Of a stretch of DNA of 28,435 nucleotides, positions 14,658-22,029 are shown piece after piece. Every line of letters begins with the position of its first letter. Position 1 is the first letter of the stretch. The stretch covers positions 1 through 28,435 of the forward strand of contig CAMPHU010000036.1 of the NCBI GenBank assembly GCA_946886065.1. The letters are read 5' to 3'. The translations under genes were made by a program, and so were the position numbers. Under the pieces are notes generated by a model. The model was not told where the DNA came from and did not search any database. It saw only the letters and a program-made list of their open reading frames with translations. Source of the DNA: an uncultured Massilia sp. Lineage in GTDB: Bacteria; Pseudomonadota; Gammaproteobacteria; Burkholderiales; Burkholderiaceae.

Positions 14658-14687
14658 TTGCCCTAAGGGGGGCAGATCACATACAAT
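14658..14687 (+). promoter_or_regulatory. Sigma70-like promoter of the glyA transcript
   Basis: TTGCCC (14658-14663) and TACAAT (14682-14687) are 18 nt apart. Transcription would start about 14694, just before the first pairing strand of the ZTP riboswitch, which supports the assignment. Confidence 0.7.
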
Positions 14688-14697
14688 CTGGAGTCCC

Positions 14698-14812
14698 TAC
14701 GTCTCACGTAACTGGCGAAACACCGCGCGCCGCAGCCCCGGGCTCCGCGCACGGCAAGGTGGAGTCCCACCGGGGAACCTGAGACGTCATTTCGCCGTTC
14801 GCCTGGGCAGCC
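14698..14812 (+). ncRNA. ZTP (pfl) riboswitch upstream of glyA
   Basis: The aptamer senses ZTP/ZMP, the purine intermediates that accumulate when 10-formyl-tetrahydrofolate is short. Visible family elements are the outer helix CGTCTCA (14700-14706) with TGAGACG (14780-14786), the conserved ACTGGCG (14711-14717), the hairpin GGTGG-AGTC-CCACC (14758-14771) followed by GGGGAACC, and the 3' domain with CCTGGGCA (14802-14809). A GC-rich extra hairpin (about 14723-14750) fills the variable region. Regulation of serine hydroxymethyltransferase by this class is established in other proteobacteria. The expression platform probably acts between 14813 and the glyA ribosome site. Confidence 0.9.
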
Positions 14813-14950
14813 ATCAACTGGTACGCGCTTGAATCCTCGAGATTCGTCGTGGAGATTCGCGCGGATGCCCGTTCGGGGTAGCTCCCTGATTGGCTCCCGC
14901 CCACGTCCAACGCTGCCCGTTGCCTGGTTTACTATCGATTGGAGTTTTAC

Positions 14951-16198
14951 ATGTTTGCAAAAGACCATACGCTCGCCAACATCGACCCGGAACTGTGGGA
15001 TGCCATCCAGAAGGAAAACGTTCGCCAGCAGGACCACATCGAACTGATCGCGTCCGAAAACTATACCTCGCCGGCCGTGATGCAGGCGCAGGGTTCGCAG
15101 CTGACCAACAAGTACGCCGAAGGCTACCCGGGCAAGCGCTACTACGGCGGTTGCGAATACGTCGACGTGGTCGAGCAGCTGGCCATCGACCGCCTGAAGC
15201 AGATCTTCGGCGCCGAAGCCGCCAACGTGCAGCCGAACTCGGGCTCGCAGGCCAACCAGGGCGTGTTCTTCGCCATGCTCAAGCCGGGCGACACCATCAT
15301 GGGCATGTCGCTGGCCGAAGGCGGCCACCTGACCCACGGCATGGCCCTGAACATGTCGGGCAAGTGGTTCAACGTCATTTCCTATGGCCTGACCGCGGAA
15401 GAAGACATCGACTACGAACAAATGGAGCGCCTGGCGCGCGAGCACAAGCCGAAGATGATCATCGCGGGCGCCTCGGCGTTCTCGCTGCGCATCGACTTCG
15501 AGCGCTTCGCCAAGGTGGCCAAGGAAATCGGCGCCTACTTCATGGTCGACATGGCCCACTACGCGGGCCTGATCGCCGCCGGCGAATACCCGAACCCGGT
15601 GCCTTACGCCGACTTCGTCACCTCGACCACCCACAAGTCGCTGCGCGGCCCGCGCGGCGGCATCATCCTGATGAAGGCCGAGCACGAGAAGGCCATCAAC
15701 TCGGCGATCTTCCCGGGCATCCAGGGCGGTCCGCTGATGCACGTCATCGCCGGCAAGGCCGTGGCCTTCAAGGAAGCGCAGTCGCCGGAGTTCAAGGAAT
15801 ACCAGAAGCAGGTGGTCAAGAACGCCAAGGCGCTGGCCGACACCCTGACCGCGCGCGGCCTGCGCATCGTCTCGGGCACTACCCAGTCGCACGTGATGCT
15901 GGTGGACCTGCGCGCCAAGGGCCTGACCGGCAAGGAAGCGGAAGCCATCCTGGGCCAGGCGCACATGACCTGCAACAAGAACGGCATCCCGAACGACCCG
16001 CAGAAGCCTTTCGTCACCTCGGGCATCCGCCTGGGCAGCCCGGCCTTCACCACCCGCGGCTTCAAGGAGGAAGATGCGGTCAAGGTGGGCAACCTGATCG
16101 CCGACGTGCTGGACAACCCGCACGACGCCGCGACCATCGAGCGCGTCAAGGCCGAAGTCAAGCAGCTGACCGACAAGTACCCGGTCTACGCGGCCTGA
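14951..16198 (+). CDS. glyA: Serine hydroxymethyltransferase
   Basis: This PLP enzyme converts serine plus tetrahydrofolate to glycine and 5,10-methylene-tetrahydrofolate, the main source of one-carbon units. It has 415 residues, the normal bacterial length. Signatures are [10 protein letters not shown], the [15 protein letters not shown] stretch, [20 protein letters not shown] and the PLP-binding [14 protein letters not shown], with the Schiff-base lysine at 229 as in E. coli. The ATG at 14951 follows GGAG by 6 nt; an in-frame ATG four codons upstream overlaps that site. Expression is controlled by the upstream ZTP riboswitch. nrdR follows 51 nt downstream and is likely co-transcribed. Confidence 0.98.
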   Translation: MFAKDHTLANIDPELWDAIQKENVRQQDHIELIASENYTSPAVMQAQGSQLTNKYAEGYPGKRYYGGCEYVDVVEQLAIDRLKQIFGAEAANVQPNSGSQANQGVFFAMLKPGDTIMGMSLAEGGHLTHGMALNMSGKWFNVISYGLTAEEDIDYEQMERLAREHKPKMIIAGASAFSLRIDFERFAKVAKEIGAYFMVDMAHYAGLIAAGEYPNPVPYADFVTSTTHKSLRGPRGGIILMKAEHEKAINSAIFPGIQGGPLMHVIAGKAVAFKEAQSPEFKEYQKQVVKNAKALADTLTARGLRIVSGTTQSHVMLVDLRAKGLTGKEAEAILGQAHMTCNKNGIPNDPQKPFVTSGIRLGSPAFTTRGFKEEDAVKVGNLIADVLDNPHDAATIERVKAEVKQLTDKYPVYAA

Positions 16199-16209
16199 TC
16201 GCCCGACCA

Positions 16210-16230
16210 GGAGCCGGCCCCGCCGGCTCC
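16210..16230 (+). other. Intercistronic hairpin between glyA and nrdR
   Basis: GGAGCCGGC (16210-16218) and GCCGGCTCC (16222-16230) form a 9-bp stem with a 3-nt loop. No T-run follows, so it may stabilise the glyA 3' end or set the glyA:nrdR ratio rather than end transcription. Confidence 0.55.
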
Positions 16231-16249
16231 GCCAAGTGAGCCCAGCGCC

Positions 16250-16708
16250 ATGAAATGTCCCTTCTGCCAGCATGAAGACACCCAGGTCCTCGATACCCGC
16301 GTATCGGAGGAGGGGGATTCCATCCGGCGCCGGCGCCGCTGCACCAAATGCGACAAGCGCTTCACGACCTACGAGCGGATCGAGCTGTCGATGCCGTTCA
16401 TCGTCAAGAAGAACGGCAGCCGCACGGAATTCGAGTCGGGCAAGCTGCGCGGCAGCCTGATGCTGGCGCTGCGCAAGCGCCCGGTGGCGGCCGAGGCCAT
16501 CGATACCGCGGTCGCCACGATCGAGGAAAAGCTGCTCACCAGCGGCCGGCGTGAAGTCGACACCGGCTACGTGGGCGAACTGGTGATGCAGGAGCTCAAG
16601 CGCCTGGACAAGATCGCCTACATCCGCTTCGCTTCCGTCTACAAGAATTTCGAAGACCTGGACGAGTTCCAGGAGGCGCTGGACGAAGTCGGTCACCCGC
16701 GCAAATAA
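16250..16708 (+). CDS. nrdR: Transcriptional repressor NrdR
   Basis: This 152-residue nucleotide-sensing repressor of ribonucleotide reductase genes begins with a zinc ribbon with C3, C6, C31 and C34 (MKCPFC and RCTKCDKRF) that binds NrdR boxes. The ATP-cone domain (about 48-138) follows, beginning [32 protein letters not shown]. The length and order are canonical. It sits directly after glyA, a common arrangement in betaproteobacteria that links one-carbon supply to deoxynucleotide synthesis. The ribosome site is weak. No nrd structural gene is in the window. Confidence 0.97.
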   Translation: MKCPFCQHEDTQVLDTRVSEEGDSIRRRRRCTKCDKRFTTYERIELSMPFIVKKNGSRTEFESGKLRGSLMLALRKRPVAAEAIDTAVATIEEKLLTSGRREVDTGYVGELVMQELKRLDKIAYIRFASVYKNFEDLDEFQEALDEVGHPRK

Positions 16709-16720
16709 GTCCCCGCATTT

Positions 16721-16740
16721 AGTTCCCAAAAAGTTCCCAA
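16721..16740 (+). repeat. Direct repeat between nrdR and pilV
   Basis: AGTTCCCAA occurs at 16721-16729 and again at 16732-16740, an 11-bp period close to one DNA turn. It lies just after the nrdR stop and about 115 nt before pilV, so it could be a binding site for a regulator of the pilin operon. Confidence 0.4.
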
Positions 16741-16855
16741 TTTGCCGACGTGTGCGCTTAGGCCAGCTCATGGCCGGCCGGTGCGCGCCTGTTACCTTGT
16801 GACCTCCATCGAATCGCGCCGTCATCGGTCGCGGCATCGTGACAGGGGGGCTGGC

Positions 16856-17386
16856 ATGCGGGTGCATCCACAGGGCGGGTTCACGCTGGTCGAAGTGCTG
16901 GTGGCGCTGTTCGTGCTCGCCGTCGGCGTGCTCGGGGCGGGAGCGGCCCAGCTGGCCGCGCAGCGCACGCGCCAGCAGTCGGCGCTGCTGTCCGAGGCCG
17001 CGCAGCTGGCGGCATCGCTGGCCGCGCGCATGCGCGTCAACGCCGTCGCCGCCGGCTTGCCGGATGCCGCCAATCCCTATCTTTCGCTCGACTACGACGC
17101 CGCCGCCGACGGCGAGCCCGGTGCCGCGCCCGCCTCCTGCTACGGCGCCGGCGTTTGCGGCCCGCTGCGGCTCGCGGCCTTCGACCTGCACGAAGCGAAG
17201 CAGGCGGTGCATGCATCCTTCCCTGGCGGGCACATCGCCGTCTGCCGCGACAGCGCGCCCTGGGACGCCGGCGCCGGCCGCTACCGCTGGGCGTGCACGG
17301 AGGACGCCGGCGCGCCGGTGCTGATCAAGCTCGGATGGGCCGGTACCGATGAGGCGCCGGGGCTGGTCGCGGTGGTGCCGCTATGA
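16856..17386 (+). CDS. pilV: Type IV pilus minor pilin PilV
   Basis: This 176-residue type IV pilus minor pilin contributes to pilus initiation and assembly at the inner membrane. The class III signal MRVHPQGG precedes FTLVEVLVALFVLAVGVLG; PilD cleavage after G8 leaves the hallmark Glu at mature position 5 and a hydrophobic N-terminal helix (about 9-32). The globular part contains four Cys (SCYG, VCGP, VCRD, ACTED). LVEVLVALFVLAVGVLG is typical of PilV/GspI. The ATG at 16856 is preceded by AGGGGGG; the longer frame upstream lacks a leader. Its TGA overlaps the start of pilW (ATGA). It is the first gene of a five-pilin operon. Confidence 0.92.
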   Translation: MRVHPQGGFTLVEVLVALFVLAVGVLGAGAAQLAAQRTRQQSALLSEAAQLAASLAARMRVNAVAAGLPDAANPYLSLDYDAAADGEPGAAPASCYGAGVCGPLRLAAFDLHEAKQAVHASFPGGHIAVCRDSAPWDAGAGRYRWACTEDAGAPVLIKLGWAGTDEAPGLVAVVPL

Positions 17387-18315
17387 GACCCTGCCGACAG
17401 CGCCAGCGCGGCCTGACCGTGGCCGAACTGATGATCGCGATGGCCCTCGGGCTGGCGGTGCTGCTGGCCTGCGGGAAGCTCCTGATCGGCGTCACGCAGG
17501 CTTACGCCATGCAGGTGGAAGCGGAAGCGATGGACGAGGCGGGCCGCTACGCGCTGGACGCCGTGGCGCGCGCCGTACGCCAGTCGGCCCACGTGGACCG
17601 GGCGGCGTCGCCCGCGCCGGACCCGACGCTGCCGGCCCGCATCGCCGGGCTGGACGCGCGCTCGGTGCCCCGCAACGGCCAGGGCATCGATGCGGCCTTG
17701 CCGGACGCCGTGAACGGCAGCGACGTGCTGGCGCTGCGCTTTCCCGGCAGCGGGCCGCCGCCGAAGGGCGACGGCGGCACGGTCGACTGCGCGGGCTTCC
17801 CGGTGCATGCCGGCGAGGAAGGCTGGAGCATCTTCTACGTCGGCCGCAACGCCCAGGGCGAGGCCGAGCTGCGCTGCAAATACCACGGCAACAGCAACTG
17901 GTCCGCCGACGCGGTGGCCGGCAAGGTGGACGGCTTCCAGGTTCTTTACGGGCTCGACGGCGACGGCGATGGCGTGCCGGAGCGCTACGTGAACGCATCC
18001 ACGCTGGCCGTGCTCGACGCCGGGCTCATGCTGAACGGCGCGAATCCCATGCAGCGGGCCCAGGACCTGAACCGGCGCACGCACTGGAAGCGCGTGGCGG
18101 CGGTGCGGGTGGCGCTGCTCCTGCACGGCCCCAGGCTCGACAGCGGCGCCGGCAAGGACGCCGGCTACGCCCTGTTCGGGCCCGGCCATGCGTCGGCGCA
18201 GGCGGGCGGCGATCCGGGCACCTTGCTGGCCGAGCGGACGCTGGCGGGCAGGGAAGGGGCGCGCATGCGCAAGGTCTATAGCGCCACGGTGGCGCTGCCG
18301 GCAATGCCGGAGTGA
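17383..18315 (+). CDS. pilW: Type IV pilus assembly protein PilW
   Basis: This 310-residue minor pilin of the PilW/GspJ type has a leader ending at G10 (MRPCRQRQRG) followed by LTVAELMIAMALGLAVLLACG, with Glu at mature position 5. The long globular region holds the EAEAMDEAGRYALDAVARAVRQ helix typical of PilW and a C-terminal part with GDPGTLLAERTLAGREGARMRKVYSATVALPA. The latter resembles the RVFSTTVALRN ending seen in PilW proteins. It overlaps pilV by 4 nt (ATGA), indicating translational coupling. In the family it joins PilV, PilX, FimU and PilE to form the priming complex at the pilus tip. Confidence 0.9.
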   Translation: MRPCRQRQRGLTVAELMIAMALGLAVLLACGKLLIGVTQAYAMQVEAEAMDEAGRYALDAVARAVRQSAHVDRAASPAPDPTLPARIAGLDARSVPRNGQGIDAALPDAVNGSDVLALRFPGSGPPPKGDGGTVDCAGFPVHAGEEGWSIFYVGRNAQGEAELRCKYHGNSNWSADAVAGKVDGFQVLYGLDGDGDGVPERYVNASTLAVLDAGLMLNGANPMQRAQDLNRRTHWKRVAAVRVALLLHGPRLDSGAGKDAGYALFGPGHASAQAGGDPGTLLAERTLAGREGARMRKVYSATVALPAMPE

Positions 18316-18332
18316 GGGGCATGGAGACGACG

Positions 18333-18995
18333 ATGCGAACGCAACCTGCGCGACAGGAAGAGTCCGGCGCCGCGCTGCTGACGGCCATGGTGCTGATGCT
18401 CGCGGTCCTGATGACCGGCCTGGCCGGCGCCCGCACCGCCCTGTATGGCGCCCGCGCCGCAGCGCACGAGCGCGACCGGCTGCTGGCCCTGCAGATGGCG
18501 GAAGCGGCGCTGGCCGATGCCGAGCGCGACATCGAAGGCGGCGCGAATCCGGCCACGGCGCGCGCCGCCGCCCTGGCGTCCGGGCTTGCGGCCGCGTTCG
18601 CGGACGCGTGCTCGGGAGGGGCGCCCTACGACGGCCTGTGCGCCGCCGAAGACGATGCCGAGGCGCATGCGCAACGCCTGGCCGACGACGACGGGCCGGC
18701 GGTACGCTACGGCAGCTTCACGGACCGCCGGCTGCCCGAAGGGGAGGAAGGGCTGAGCGTCGAGATGCCGCGCTACCTGATCGAACGCATGCCGGCGGCC
18801 GGCGCCGATCACCTGTACCGCATCAGCGCGCTCGGTTTCGGGTCCATGCCCTCGACCAGGGCGGCCTTGCAAACCTATTACCGCAAGCCTGCCGCCGCCG
18901 GAACGCACGGCAGGCGGGCGGGCTGGCGCGAGATCGGCAACTGGGCGGCGCTGGCGGATGCCGGCGGCCGGAACGCACAGGGAGGCGGGCCATGA
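18333..18995 (+). CDS. pilX: Type IV pilus assembly protein PilX
   Basis: This 220-residue minor pilin of the PilX/GspK type has a leader MRTQPARQEESG followed by AALLTAMVLMLAVLMTGLAG. The mature fifth residue is not Glu, which is normal for this subgroup because it caps the pilus tip. The AALADAERDIEGG segment after the helix (EAALADAE) is the best PilX marker. I chose the ATG at 18333 because GGAG lies 6 nt upstream; ATG at 18321 and GTG at 18312 (overlapping the pilW stop) are alternatives. Its stop overlaps the pilE start (ATGA). The usual next gene, pilY1, is absent. Confidence 0.85.
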   Translation: MRTQPARQEESGAALLTAMVLMLAVLMTGLAGARTALYGARAAAHERDRLLALQMAEAALADAERDIEGGANPATARAAALASGLAAAFADACSGGAPYDGLCAAEDDAEAHAQRLADDDGPAVRYGSFTDRRLPEGEEGLSVEMPRYLIERMPAAGADHLYRISALGFGSMPSTRAALQTYYRKPAAAGTHGRRAGWREIGNWAALADAGGRNAQGGGP

Positions 18996-19444
18996 GGCGC
19001 CGGGCAATGGGCTTCACCCTGGCCGAGCTGCTGATCGTCCTGGCCGTCATCGCCTTGCTCGGCGCCGTGGCCTACCCTTCGTATTCGCGCCAGATCATCA
19101 AGGCGCGCCGCATCGAGGCCCAGATGGCGCTGGTCGACACCATGCAGCGCCAGGAACAGTTCCGGGCGCAGCACCGCAGCTACCTGGCGTTCTCCGCGCA
19201 AGCGAACACGGAGGAAGCACGCCAGTTCAAGTGGTGGCTGGGCCGCGATGCCGCCGCCAGCGCCTACGAGATCGACGGCTATGCTTGTGCGGGCCGGGAG
19301 ATCGAGGAATGCATCGAGCTGAGGGCGCGGCCCGGGACGGAAAACGTCGATGCGGGCTTCGCGGATCCCGAATGCGGTACGCTGACCTACAGCAGTACGG
19401 GGGCGCTGGGGGCGAGCGGCACTTCCGGGCGATGCTGGCCATGA
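18992..19444 (+). CDS. pilE: Type IV pilin PilE-like
   Basis: This 150-residue type IV pilin has a short leader MRRRAMG, then FTLAELLIVLAVIALLGAVAYPSY, with Glu at mature position 5. The segment RIEAQMALVDTMQRQEQFRAQHRSY is typical of PilE-type minor pilins. A C-terminal disulfide loop is formed by ECGTLTYSSTGALG and the last RCW. GGAGG lies upstream and the ATG overlaps the pilX stop. In organisms with a separate major pilin this protein acts as a minor subunit of the tip complex; its operon position supports that here. Confidence 0.9.
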   Translation: MRRRAMGFTLAELLIVLAVIALLGAVAYPSYSRQIIKARRIEAQMALVDTMQRQEQFRAQHRSYLAFSAQANTEEARQFKWWLGRDAAASAYEIDGYACAGREIEECIELRARPGTENVDAGFADPECGTLTYSSTGALGASGTSGRCWP

Positions 19445-20106
19445 GCGGAGGCTGCCTTGCGGACACGGTGCTGGCGCTGACGAACAGGACGGCGGCGTCG
19501 CGGCCCCACGGCGTGGACAAGCGCGCCGCCCTGGCGACGGGCTCCCGGAGCGGCAAGCGGCGTGAGCAGGGTTTCTCCCTGAGCGAGCTCGTCATTGTCC
19601 TCGCCATCGCCGCCATCGCGGCAGGCATGGCCGCCCCGAACCTGCACAGCCTGCTGCAGGCACAGCAGCTGCGTTCCGCGACAGGCGATCTGTTCGGCGC
19701 CGTCGCGCTCACGCGCGCCCAGGCCATCGCCCGCAACGAGACGGTGAAACTGGTCCCGAACGACGCTGCCGGCCGGGACTGGACCAGCGGCTGGACCGTC
19801 TTCGTCGACCGCGACGGCGACCGCCAGCCCGGCCCGGACGATGAAGTGCTCGCCGTCCACCCGCCGCTGCCCGCAGGCATGCAAGCCGACTTTTCCTTCA
19901 CCTCCCCGGCGCCGCCGCACTACATCGCCTACAATGGCGCCGGGCGCAGCTGCAGCGACACGAATAGCGCGGCGGCGCGGCTGGGTAGCTTGTCGCTGTT
20001 TCACGGCGACCACATCCGTCGTATTAAAATCAACATGCTGGGCCGTGCGCGGAGCTGCAATCCGGCGCGCGAGCGCGGCTGCGATGGCGCGCAGGCGCCG
20101 CCCTGA
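19441..20106 (+). CDS. fimT: FimT/GspH-family pseudopilin
   Basis: This 221-residue minor pilin has the class III motif RREQG followed by FSLSELVIVLAIAAIAAGMAAPNL, with Glu at mature position 5. A FimT/GspH domain follows (AVALTRAQAIARNETVKLVP, then WTSGWTVFVDRDGDRQPGPDDEVL), and the C-terminus ends with an RRIKINMLGRARSC segment typical of the family. FimT homologues take part in pilus biogenesis and, in some species, DNA uptake. If the ATG overlapping pilE is used, the leader is 44 residues, unusually long; GTG at 19513 would give 20. It is the last gene of the pilin unit, 13 nt before ribD. Confidence 0.88.
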   Translation: MSGGCLADTVLALTNRTAASRPHGVDKRAALATGSRSGKRREQGFSLSELVIVLAIAAIAAGMAAPNLHSLLQAQQLRSATGDLFGAVALTRAQAIARNETVKLVPNDAAGRDWTSGWTVFVDRDGDRQPGPDDEVLAVHPPLPAGMQADFSFTSPAPPHYIAYNGAGRSCSDTNSAAARLGSLSLFHGDHIRRIKINMLGRARSCNPARERGCDGAQAPP

Positions 20107-20119
20107 AGGAAAGAGCAAG

Positions 20120-21262
20120 GTGACCGAGGATACCGTACAGATACGCAGCGACGCCGAAGGCATGGCCCTCGCCCTGGCGTGGGCCGCCAAGGGCATGTAC
20201 ATCACCGCCCCGAATCCGCGCATCGGCTGCGTGATCGTGCGCGACGGCGCCGTGATCGCCGCCGGCCACACCCAGCGCGCGGGCGGCCCGCATGCCGAGA
20301 TCGTCGCCATGCGCGACGCCGCCGCCCGCGGCGTCGACGTGCGCGGCGCCACCGCCTACGTGACCCTGGAACCGTGCAGCCATTACGGCCGTACCCCGCC
20401 ATGTTCGAACGCCCTGGTCGAGGCCGGGCTGGGCCGGGTCGTGGCCGCCATGGTCGACCCCAATCCGCTGGTGGCCGGGCGCGGCCTGGCGCAGCTGGAA
20501 GCCGCGGGTATCGCGGTGAGTTCCGGCGTGCTGGCCGACGAGGCAAACGAGCTCAACATTGGATTCTTCTCGCGCATGCGCCGCGGCCTGCCCTGGGTGC
20601 GCCTGAAAGTGGCCGCCAGCCTGGACGGCGCCACGGCGCTGGAGAGCGGCGAGAGCCAGTGGATCACCGGCCCCGAGGCGCGCGCCGACGGCCATGCCTG
20701 GCGCGCGCGGGCCCAGGCGATCCTGACCGGCATCGGCACCGTCAAGGCGGACGACCCGCGGCTCAACGTGCGCGGGGTCGAGACGCCGCTGCCGCCGCGC
20801 CGCGTGATCGTCGACAGCCGCCTTGAGATTGCGCTGGATGCCCGCATCCTGCAGGGTGAGCCGTGCTGGATCGTGGCCGCCGCGGCGCATCCGGAGAAGG
20901 AAGCCGCGCTGCGCGCCGCCGGCCATGAGCTCATCCATCTGCCCAACATGGCCGGCAAGGTCGACCTGCCGGCCCTGATGCGCGAGCTGGCCCGGCGCGA
21001 GATCAACGAAGTGCACGTCGAGGCGGGCGCCAAGCTGAATGCCTCGCTGCTGCGCGAAGGCTGCGTGGACGAGCTGCTGGTCTACCTGGCGCCGAGCCTG
21101 GTCGGGCCGGGCCAGGGCATGTTCGACCTGCCGCCGCTGGCGCGCCTGGCCGACAAGCGCGCGCTGCGCTTCCATGACGTGGCGCGGGTCGGGAACGACC
21201 TGCGTATCCTGGCCAGGTTCGCCGGCCAGGCCGAGAATACTGAAACCAACCTGAAGGAATAA
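20120..21262 (+). CDS. ribD: Bifunctional riboflavin biosynthesis deaminase/reductase RibD
   Basis: RibD catalyses deamination of the pyrimidinone intermediate and then NADPH-dependent reduction of its ribosyl side chain in riboflavin synthesis. The 380-residue protein has a zinc deaminase domain (about 1-150) with H58-A-E60, C86 (TLEPCSHYG) and C95 (TPPCSNAL). The reductase domain (about 155-375) contains PWVRLKVAASLDG and EVHVEAGAKLNASLL. The start is GTG with AAGGA 8 nt upstream. It follows the pilin operon by 13 nt, so some read-through expression is likely, and precedes ribE by 6 nt. Confidence 0.96.
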   Translation: MTEDTVQIRSDAEGMALALAWAAKGMYITAPNPRIGCVIVRDGAVIAAGHTQRAGGPHAEIVAMRDAAARGVDVRGATAYVTLEPCSHYGRTPPCSNALVEAGLGRVVAAMVDPNPLVAGRGLAQLEAAGIAVSSGVLADEANELNIGFFSRMRRGLPWVRLKVAASLDGATALESGESQWITGPEARADGHAWRARAQAILTGIGTVKADDPRLNVRGVETPLPPRRVIVDSRLEIALDARILQGEPCWIVAAAAHPEKEAALRAAGHELIHLPNMAGKVDLPALMRELARREINEVHVEAGAKLNASLLREGCVDELLVYLAPSLVGPGQGMFDLPPLARLADKRALRFHDVARVGNDLRILARFAGQAENTETNLKE

Positions 21263-21268
21263 GGCCGT

Positions 21269-21895
21269 ATGTTTACTGGAATCGTCGCCGCAGTCGGCAA
21301 CATCACTTCCGTCGCGCCGCTGGCGGGCGGCCTGGACGCGGGCGTGCGCCTCGCGATCGACGCCGGTCCGCTGCCGCTGGCGGACGTCGCCCTGGGCGAC
21401 TCGATCGCCGTCAACGGCGCCTGCATGACCGTGGTCGAGAAGACCGACAAGAGCTTCACCGTGGACGTCTCGCGCGAAAGCCTGAACAAGACGGTGGGCC
21501 TGGACGTGCCGGGCGAAGTGAACCTGGAAAAGGCGCTGACCCTGGCCGAGCGCCTGGGCGGCCACCTGGTGTCGGGCCACGTCGACGGCCTGGGCATGGT
21601 GCACAGCTTCGAGCCGGTGGGCGAATCGCGCGAGCTCATCATCGACGCGCCCCACGAGCTGGGCAAGTTCCTGGCGTATAAAGGCTCGGTGGTGGTGAAC
21701 GGCGTGTCGCTGACCGTGAACCGCGTCGAGGATCTCGATGCCGGGGCAGGGAAGCTGTGCCGCTTCTCGATCAACCTGATCCCGCACACGATCGAGGTCA
21801 CGACCCTGAAGCACCTGCGCGCCGGTTCCAGGGTGAACCTGGAAATCGACCTGATCGCGCGCTACGTCGAGCGCATGCTGTCGGCCAAGGGCTGA
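21269..21895 (+). CDS. ribE: Riboflavin synthase (alpha subunit)
   Basis: This enzyme condenses two 6,7-dimethyl-8-ribityllumazine molecules into riboflavin. The 208-residue protein has two homologous lumazine-binding barrels: the first starts MFTGIVAAVG and includes GACMTVVEK and DVSRESLNKTVGL; the second includes GGHLVSGHVDG, GSVVVNGVSLTVN and INLIPHTIEVTTL. The N-terminal MFTGIV is the family signature. AAGGAATAAGG precedes the start. It is coupled to ribD. In some naming schemes this gene is ribC or ribB. Confidence 0.96.
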   Translation: MFTGIVAAVGNITSVAPLAGGLDAGVRLAIDAGPLPLADVALGDSIAVNGACMTVVEKTDKSFTVDVSRESLNKTVGLDVPGEVNLEKALTLAERLGGHLVSGHVDGLGMVHSFEPVGESRELIIDAPHELGKFLAYKGSVVVNGVSLTVNRVEDLDAGAGKLCRFSINLIPHTIEVTTLKHLRAGSRVNLEIDLIARYVERMLSAKG

Positions 21896-21917
21896 ACACC
21901 GGGGGCCCGGGCTCTTC

Positions 21918-21938
21918 GGGGCGCAGGATTGGCGCCCC
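21918..21938. terminator. Hairpin in the convergent ribE/M16 gap
   Basis: GGGGCGC (21918-21924) and GCGCCCC (21932-21938) form a 7-bp stem with a 7-nt loop, 23 nt after ribE. It lacks a T-run on either strand. It lies in a 134-nt convergent gap, where a terminator is expected. Confidence 0.35.
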
Positions 21939-22029
21939 CGCGGCCGGCGCGTTCAAATGAAGGATGAACGAAGGCGCCGCCTGTTCGTTGGCCGCTTGAG
22001 CCGGCCGACGCCCCTTCGGTCCGGTGGCC

